DNA of 64,000 nt from Tridacna crocea (taxonomy: Eukaryota; Mollusca; Bivalvia; Cardiida; Cardiidae), in assembly GCA_943736015.1 (NCBI GenBank), contig OX031063.1, forward strand, positions 2,895,001-2,959,000. The letters run 5' to 3'. The position numbers and the translations under genes were made by a program. The notes below the pieces were generated by a model. The model did no database searches and was not told where the DNA came from. It saw nothing but the letters and a program-made list of their open reading frames with translations. Below are positions 57,974-64,000 of this stretch, piece by piece (the first letter of the stretch is position 1; every line of letters starts with the position of its first letter).

Positions 57974-58245
57974 TCTAAAGGCACCAGGATCGAGTCTCAC
58001 TGGAACCTGCGGAACTGGCTGGATATGTGCTTTGGCTTAGACAGCTTATTTCAGACGACTTCTGTCTTCTTGATGTATGGAGGCCCTTCCTTACTGGAAG
58101 GACGAAGGTTTTCGTAGGAATGTCTATGGGTTGGACACTCAGGAGCTCTAGTCTAGTGTTGGTAAATTAAAGACAAACATTGATATACGTATGAGCTGTC
58201 GATATGACTAAAATAATTTTGAAAGCGGCGGAAAAAAAAAATCAA
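57974..58245 (+). mobile_element. probable SINE of a second type
   Basis: The segment ends with atgagctgtcgatatgac and ttgaaagcggcgg as at 32765-32823. Its first part follows a good acceptor-like ttcttgcag and has an open 47-codon frame, so a terminal exon was considered, but the shared SINE end argues against it. Confidence 0.4.
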
Positions 58246-58340
58246 TCGATCGAACGAGTGATCTAAAGATCAATCAATTAATCAATCAATCAATTAATCA
58301 TTCAATCAACCAGTCAATCAATCAATTAATCATTCAAACA
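58246..58340. repeat. ATCA/ATTA microsatellite
   Basis: Degenerate (atca)n directly after the SINE-like 3' end. Confidence 0.88.
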
Positions 58341-58489
58341 ATTAAATCATTTTCTTGCAGTAGGTCGTGCGTGAAACCATTGTGACGTGGCTTATTCTTC
58401 TCTTTCTGTACTTGTAAGTGAAACGTTTTCCCTTTTTAGCAATATTTTTCGCATGACATGCTTACACAGGTTAACTCTAAAAAGAAAAC

Positions 58490-58640
58490 AATCTTGTGCG
58501 TTACGACTCTGAAGAAAGCAGCCTTTTAAATACACATCTTGGGACAAAACGAAAATGCTGGTAACCAACGTTTTCGACTTTTTCCATTATGTTTAAAACC
58601 ACTTTCGTCAGGTCATTAAAACTCCACAATTATTAGTCAC
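58490..58640. mobile_element. family A MITE, decayed
   Basis: Short arm (gactctgaagaaagcagcc) and a decayed hairpin 58530-58592. Confidence 0.55.
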
Positions 58641-58690
58641 TGTCGATCAAGCTCTGGCTGCAGGTTGCAGGCTGATCTTAATCTACACTT

Positions 58691-59369
58691 TCAACAAATG
58701 CATCAACATGTTTACGTGAATATGATACTGGATCGCTGACAGTACTTTGATTGTTTGGGTTGTGCGAATGTTACTATTTTTAGAATGTTGCCGTTTTCGT
58801 CTCGTTTTTCGCCCTATTGTTTTAACATCAGACTGCTTCGAAGCTGGGTTGATCTACAGAATTCAGAATGGTTATCACCTATTTGATTTTAATTCAAGAG
58901 TTTGGCGAGTGGATTTTTATTAGGAATCTGAAAATATCAGATAGGATGAGCGACGAGGAAGCGAGAAATCATTCGATTTTCGCGTCAAAGTTCATGATTG
59001 TAATTTTACGACGTTCTCCTTTGTAGAGAGTATTAAAGATTACCGGCCTGTAGTTGCGCGAGAATCAAAACCGGGCCCAGACTCAAGAAAAAAAAGTTTA
59101 TTTGTCGGGTTTCAAAGAAAGTATGCAGCTAAAGTTTATCGTGCAGTTCTTTACAGCCATACATACTCGTTTATAGCATTACCACTGGCCGTGTTTCATC
59201 TAGACAAGGAAGTCTTAATAGCAAATTTATTCGCGACATGTACTTTTCGATCTTACTTTGATATATAAATCGTGTTTGATGTTTTTCTTTTTCAAAACCT
59301 TGGTTTCAGAATGCCTTGTCAAATTATAGGGATATGATCATCAAACAAATTACGAACAACATAAATCAA
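58691..59369. other. intergenic stretch, no supported feature
   Basis: I see no gene or bounded repeat. Confidence 0.4.
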
Positions 59370-59545
59370 CCAAGCTCAGCCAAAAAAGGGTTTAACGCAT
59401 CTGCAAAAAGTTTCGACACAGGTCAGCCCGCGCAGTCCGCGCAGGCTGACCTGTGTCGGAACGTTTTGCTTTGGGTAAATTTTCTTTATATCCAGGACCA
59501 AGTCTACCTCACGATACACACAGTTGTTAGACGAAATAGATCTTA
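59370..59545 (+). mobile_element. family G element, right end decayed
   Basis: Left agctcagccaaaaaagggtt; hairpin 59407-59464 with cccgcgcagtccgcgcaggc; then taccaagtctacctcacgat-like middle. Confidence 0.8.
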
Positions 59546-59644
59546 TGCAATCGTCTTTAAAAGTTTTCAATTTTTGCCGTGTGCTAAATCTATCAGGCAA
59601 CACAATTAGGTCTATAAACTTAATATGAGTAAACTTGAGTTTTC

Positions 59645-59775
59645 TTATTGGATAGAAAACAGTGCGGGGAAATGGAGAAAATGCTTGTCACCAGCATTTT
59701 CTCCTTTTCCCACAATGTTTTCAGAAAACTTCTTAGTTAGGGTCTTCAAAACTTAGAATTGTTTGGTAAGGGTTA
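59645..59775. mobile_element. family A MITE, left arm lost
   Basis: Hairpin 59656-59722; right end aattgtttggtaaggg. Confidence 0.78.
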
Positions 59776-60129
59776 TTGTCCATGACTTCTGCTTTTCATT
59801 GCAGAAGTATTTTTTCTGGGATTTAAGCGGTCAGTGATCACGAAAGCCGCTTAAAACATTAATTTATTGCCATTTATGGAACATCCTCACCTCATTATAG
59901 GATCAATAGATTAAGTGGGTTTTAACGGATAATCCACTTAAACCCAGAGTATCTTAATACAGTCTTATCCCACCTCATTTAATGCATAGCTCTTCAGGAT
60001 TTTAGAGAACCGAAAATTATTGCTCAACCATGAAAAAGATTTCTCACATCGTCGGATAAGAATTAGTAAAGACGACTGGATGGAAAATACAGTTTTTAGC
60101 AATAAGACAGACAGACAAAAGGACAGACA

Positions 60130-60131
<2 letters not shown>

Positions 60132-60198
<67 letters not shown>

Positions 60199-60288
60199 GA
60201 CAATGATTCGGAAAATTGTACACCTGCTGACAGAAACACTCTATCACTGTGTGCGTCTATGTCTCTCTGTCCGCCCGTTTGTCCGTCC

Positions 60289-60345
<57 letters not shown>
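60132..60345. repeat. two CT microsatellites
   Basis: (CT)n at 60132-60196 and 60288-60340. The Arg-Glu and Leu-Ser frames are artefacts. Confidence 0.96.
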
Positions 60346-60554
60346 GTTTCGTGCAATTGTAACAAATGACTAAATACACAATGACTAATTTCTATATGAA
60401 TTCCAATGGTATAGTTACTTTCGGTTCCGATTCCAATGTGAATAACTCGATCAAAGAACAATTCTGTCAGTTCTAATTATACAGCTATGCTAACAAGTCA
60501 CGTGACCGTTATCTTTTATCCGTCCCTTTATTTATAAATCTTTTGTCAAAAATC

Positions 60555-60720
60555 AATTTTTACGACCCATGGTGAAGAAAAAGTCTTTTTGAAAACATTG
60601 TGGGAAAGAGAGAAAATGCTGAAAACCAGCATTTTCTCTCTTGCCCACAATGTTTTCCAAAGCCGTTCTTTTTCAGGGCCGTTAGTCCGTTACAAATATG
60701 AATTGTTTAGTAAAGTGAAC
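60555..60720. mobile_element. family A MITE
   Basis: Hairpin 60590-60656 with symmetric changes (gggaaagagagaaaatgctg and cagcattttctctcttgccc); short arms on both sides. Confidence 0.78.
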
Positions 60721-61014
60721 AAAGAAGAGGGTAGAATTAAGAATGAAGGATTTTACAAGTCTGGTATGTGACCTGCCGTCTAACCTGTGACTTAAATGTT
60801 TTTTGAAGCGCTTGTTTATCAGATCTGTCCCTTTGTCCGCCATAATAATTACACATGTTTGCGCTTTATCTTCTTCAATCGTCAGATCTCCGCTAAAAGT
60901 CATTCACTGAAGTGTGCACTTCAATGGTTGATTATAATTTATGAACTTTGGCAGGTTAACCATGTTACCGCTTTATACAGGAAATTTCTTTTGAACAGGA
61001 CAAAATAAAACAAG

Positions 61015-61465
61015 GTGGTTAGTTGGTTAGTTGGTTGGTTGGTCACAGTGGTGGAAAGTTGGCGAGTTGGTTGGTTGGTGGAAAGTTTGCCAGTTGGTTG
61101 GTCGGTAATTTGGTTGGTTGTTTTTTTTTTTTGGAGGGGGGGGGGGCTGGCTCGATGGCTTTAACTGATTGATTGTATCCTTAGTTATTGTTTTTTTTTT
61201 GTTGGTTGGTTATTTTGTTGTTTTCTTGGCTGGTAGATCGGTCGGTCGCTTGGTTGGTTGGTCGGTCGGTCTGTCTATCTGTTTGTCGGTTTGTCCGTCG
61301 GTACGTCCGTCGGTTGTACAGATTGACTGGCTGGCTTGCTGGCTGCCGCAGGAGGGCGGGCAAGTAGGTGGATCGACGGAGGGACGGACGGACCGACCGA
61401 CCGACCCGGAACGACCGACAAACCTACCGACCGACCGACTGACTGACCGACCGACCGATTTACAC
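61015..61465. repeat. GGTT/GGTC/GACC microsatellite complex
   Basis: Long series of tetranucleotide words (ggttggttggtc, gaccgaccgacc) with a G-run near 61135. Repeat-derived frames are not genes. Confidence 0.92.
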
Positions 61466-61534
61466 CGGGTCTAACTAAATGTATTTACAGCTGAGCTACA
61501 CAGGAATCTTCCTTTTTATATTATCTTTTTGTAA

Positions 61535-61672
61535 AAGGACCAGTTTACCTCATGATTCACCCAGTTGTTAAGCAAAATGGACTTCATGAATCCATGGAAA
61601 TGCCATAACTCACTTAGTTAAAAACACCGCAAAAATGCATTTAATCCCCTTTTGCCAAGCCATGGCTTATCA
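61535..61672 (+). mobile_element. family G element, right part
   Basis: ccagtttacctcatgattca ... atgcatttaatccccttttg. Confidence 0.65.
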
Positions 61673-61710
61673 TTATGATATACATATATGTAATTATATG
61701 TTTATTAAAA

Positions 61711-61975
61711 TTGGAGTGCAACACGCGAAAAGGGTCATTCGGACATTTGCGTAAAGTGTCGTCTCGGATCGGCGTGCGAAGTCCGTACAGGCTAATCCGA
61801 AACGACACTTTCCGATTTTATGTGATTTTCTGTTTTACACAAGTCTACTGTAGCACAAAATCTAATGTAGTCGTAAAGTGCCGTCTCGGATTAGCCTGCG
61901 CGGACTGCGCAGGCTAATTCGGGACGACACTTTACGCAAATGTCCGAATGCACCTTTTCGCGTGTTGCACTCCAA
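61711..61975. mobile_element. family D double-hairpin MITE, complete 265 bp
   Basis: Perfect outer ends ttggagtgcaacacgcgaaa and tttcgcgtgttgcactccaa. Hairpins 61755-61811 and 61871-61931; the second is nearly perfect. Confidence 0.92.
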
Positions 61976-62314
61976 ATAGAGTTTAGAGTAAATAAATATT
62001 ATACATGCATCGAAACGAACTTTCATTGTTTTTCTCCCATGTGTTGACAAAAAAGGAAGGAAATCAAGTTCACCAAAATCAGTGGTAATTTTCATATACT
62101 TTAGTGCACTTTCATGTAGTATTTTAGGAACTCTTATGTCACTACTGTCATGCTTTAATTTCAAGGTTCAAAATGTCTATCTTTTACATGTAACAACATA
62201 TACTAGTACACCGAAACTACTACTTATTGGGGGTTTTCCCTATTGTTTTTTTTCCCCGAAATCAGTTATCTAATTCACACAATTTAATAATTTCCCATAA
62301 CTTATGACAAGTTT

Positions 62315-62465
62315 CAGAACCTTTGAAAATGAAGGCATTTGCGGACGAAATGTGAAAAAATTGAGACAAATGAGGTCAAGTCCTGCAATAGGATTGAATA
62401 ACATAGTGGGAAAAGGAGAACTTGCTGGTTACCAGCATTTTCTCCTTTTCCCAGCGCATTTTTTT
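62315..62465. mobile_element. family A MITE, decayed
   Basis: Long arm aaggcatttgcggacgaaat, hairpin 62401-62457 with mismatches. Confidence 0.65.
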
Positions 62466-62589
62466 TTTTTCAGGAACTTGAATTACATGTTCTATACCCT
62501 CATCCTGGTTCTAAAACTTGGAATGTTCCAAATCCGTTGTCGCTATAACTAGGTGGAACATGTTTTCATTTTCGTCGGCTACCAAATCT

Positions 62590-62820
62590 GTGTGTGTGTG
62601 TGGGGGGGGGGGGGGGAAGGGATAAATAGGCTACAAAAATACCGAATTGATTGATTGATGGATGAATGGATGGATGGATGGATGGATTGGTTGGCTGGTT
62701 GGGTTGGCTGGTTGGTTGGTTGGTCGGTTGGTCGGTCGATGGGTCGGTCGATCGATCGATCAATTGATGATTGATTCATTGCTTCGATCGATTGAATCGA
62801 TCGATTGATTGATTGACTGA
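62590..62820. repeat. GT/G run and GATT/GGTT/GATC microsatellite
   Basis: tgtgtgtgtg plus poly-G at 62590-62616, then tetranucleotide blocks 62646-62820 running into a reversed SINE tail. Confidence 0.9.
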
Positions 62821-62825
62821 TTATG

Positions 62826-63062
62826 TAGGGTTTAAACACCGCTTCAGTTATTTCAGTTATATCACGGCGGTCAGTGCACAATATTCTTTCCAAGCCACAA
62901 GCTTCTTTTCGGCATAACCAGCGTCGAAACAATGGTCTTCGGTGTAAGAGGAACGAATCCAGTTGCTATGACTTATGTGTATCCTCAATCCTCGGAAAGA
63001 AATTGCCCGAACCGGGTATCAAACCCGGGACCCCTTGTTCTCAAGTCCAGCAGGCTATCAGC
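62826..63062 (-). mobile_element. tRNA-SINE, reverse, with tail
   Basis: 3' side gtttaaacaccgcttcagtt ... cacggcggtcagtgcac; body gcataaccagcgtcgaaaca; tRNA head at the right (ccgggtatcaaacccggg). Confidence 0.85.
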
Positions 63063-63089
63063 ACAAAGTCATTCATTAAATACATGAGT

Positions 63090-63165
63090 ACAGACGAAAA
63101 CATTGTGACAAAAGAAGAAATTGCTCTTAACGAGCAATTTCTTCTTTTGTCACAATGTTTTCCAA
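63090..63165. mobile_element. family A subtype B hairpin
   Basis: Palindrome 63097-63164: arms gtgacaaaagaagaaattgc and gcaatttcttcttttgtcac. Confidence 0.8.
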
Positions 63166-63174
63166 AAGCAACCG

Positions 63175-63480
63175 AGCCCCAATAGCTCAGTTGGTAGCGT
63201 ACAAGACTTAAGAACAGGAGGTCTCGGGTTCGTTCCCCGGCTCAGCCAATTTCCTTCCAAGGACTGATGATAGTCGTTACGACTGGTTTCATTCCTATCC
63301 CACCGCTGACCATTATTACGACGATAGTAAAGTGGAAAAGCAGCCAGTAGATTGGAAAGAAAATGTGCATATTACTAATAGAAGAGACTCCAGGAAAAAA
63401 TAGATATGGGCACTGGCTGTTGCGATATAATTGAAGAAATGTTGACAACGTTAAACACCATACAATCAATTAATCAATAA
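63175..63480 (+). mobile_element. tRNA-SINE, best-preserved head
   Basis: Head gagccccaatagctcagttg ... tcgggttcgttccccggctc has clear A-box and B-box like segments. The body and aacaccatacaatcaatt end are complete. Confidence 0.92.
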
Positions 63481-63519
63481 TTTTATGATCAATCAATCAA
63501 TTAAACACATGATTGTAGG

Positions 63520-63600
63520 CAAAAACATTGTGACAAAAGAAGAAATTGCTCGTCACGAGCAGTTTCTTCTTTTGTCTCAGTGTTTTCGAAAAGACGTCTG
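63520..63600. mobile_element. family A subtype B hairpin
   Basis: Palindrome 63523-63590 with centre ctcgtcacgag and arms gtgacaaaagaagaaattgc type. Confidence 0.78.
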
Positions 63601-63864
63601 CTACAAGACGCAAAAAAAAAAATCGTCTGCTTGAAACTCAAAGATAATTACGCAGTTACTGTTTTTGAACTTCCTTAATTCCGTCCATTGATTGTTACGT
63701 CTGGCTTTCAGTCAAAAATTGATTGTTACTGGACTACCAATTTAATTCTTACGCCATTTTTGTCTTGGAATAGCATGTTTCATTTGTTTCATTTCATGCG
63801 TCGTGTGCAGGCCATTTTTTTTTGTGGGAAATTAATCGCAAATTTTCGGACCATATCTTGCAGG

Positions 63865-63898
63865 ATTCAAAGACATTTGGATACAGCTTCCAGCTCGG
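63865..63898 (+). other. candidate 34-bp exon
   Basis: An acceptor-like tatcttgcag precedes it and a donor-like gtgaga follows. The frame reads DSKTFGYSFQL. The FGYS word resembles the first blade of integrin alpha chains, but eleven residues cannot decide this and no partner exon was found. Confidence 0.15.
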
Positions 63899-63944
63899 TG
63901 AGAATTTTATTTTTAGGCAAATCCTTTAAGGCATTATCCCGAGT

Positions 63945-64000
63945 TTTAAGGACTTTAAGAAAAAAAGCTTTTGAAAACGATGTGAAAAAGGAGAAAATGC
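63945..64000. mobile_element. family A MITE cut by window edge
   Basis: Short arm and first hairpin arm (gatgtgaaaaaggagaaaatg) run to the last base. Confidence 0.75.

Noticed and set aside
57848..58117. Possible terminal exon after ttcttgcag at 57974
   Set aside because: The downstream part matches SINE 3' ends elsewhere in the window, and no upstream exon or known domain was found.
59965..60461. Arg-Glu and Leu-Ser repeat frames on both strands
   Set aside because: They are translations of two CT microsatellites.
45040..64000. CRISPR-like array among the regularly spaced hairpins
   Set aside because: The organism is an animal, the hairpins are dispersed MITEs at irregular distances, and there are no spacers or cas genes.

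Overview
The window looks like nuclear DNA of an invertebrate animal, most likely a bivalve mollusc and possibly a dreissenid mussel. The animal assignment rests on split genes with GT-AG introns, a metazoan-type beta-tubulin, a TRIM protein with a six-bladed-propeller C-terminus, tRNA-derived SINEs and a very high density of foldback MITEs. The species guess is inference only. AT content is high and genes are sparse: three protein-coding genes can be supported in 64 kb. Nothing prokaryotic is present (no operons, CRISPR arrays or ribosome binding sites).

Layout. (1) 1-5352, minus strand: the 5' part of a GH27 alpha-N-acetylgalactosaminidase/alpha-galactosidase gene. Five exons could be assembled in frame; the last runs off the left edge. 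(2) 5353-24249: about 19 kb of intergenic DNA made of MITEs, SINEs and simple repeats, with no gene I can support. (3) 24250-37825, plus strand: a complete nine-exon beta-tubulin gene (446 aa) with a TATA box and a polyadenylation signal. Its introns hold many MITEs and SINE pieces. (4) 37826-43148: repeats. (5) 43149-45131, minus strand: an intronless 660-aa TRIM protein (RING, two B-boxes, coiled coil, NHL-like propeller). (6) 45132-64000: repeats, including a 1.4-kb CCTA/CCTC satellite, a 20-bp and a 34-bp minisatellite and many MITEs. One tiny exon-like segment near the right edge is only a candidate.

The dominant content is mobile. I name the families A to M for this window. A: 221-bp elements flanked by TTAA with CCCTTTACC-type ends and a 67-nt central palindrome, about forty copies or fragments. 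C: a second TTAA-associated palindrome family. D: a double-hairpin family of about 265 bp. E, F, G, H and L: further foldback families. I: a 541-542 bp TTAA element. J: a foldback whose core has been amplified into a 62-bp minisatellite. M: a dispersed repeat that supplies empty sites for family I. A tRNA-headed SINE family ends in (ATCA)n tails, and one Tc1/mariner-like MITE has a TA duplication. TTAA duplications with CCC-type ends suggest mobilisation by piggyBac-type transposases. No transposase gene is visible here, so these would be non-autonomous.

The three genes are not functionally linked: a lysosomal glycosidase, a cytoskeletal subunit and a putative ubiquitin ligase. The most interesting material is the structure and evolution of the palindromic elements. 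Hairpin arms change symmetrically between family A subtypes, a GC-rich hairpin core is shared by families D, G and L, and paired occupied and empty sites are present.
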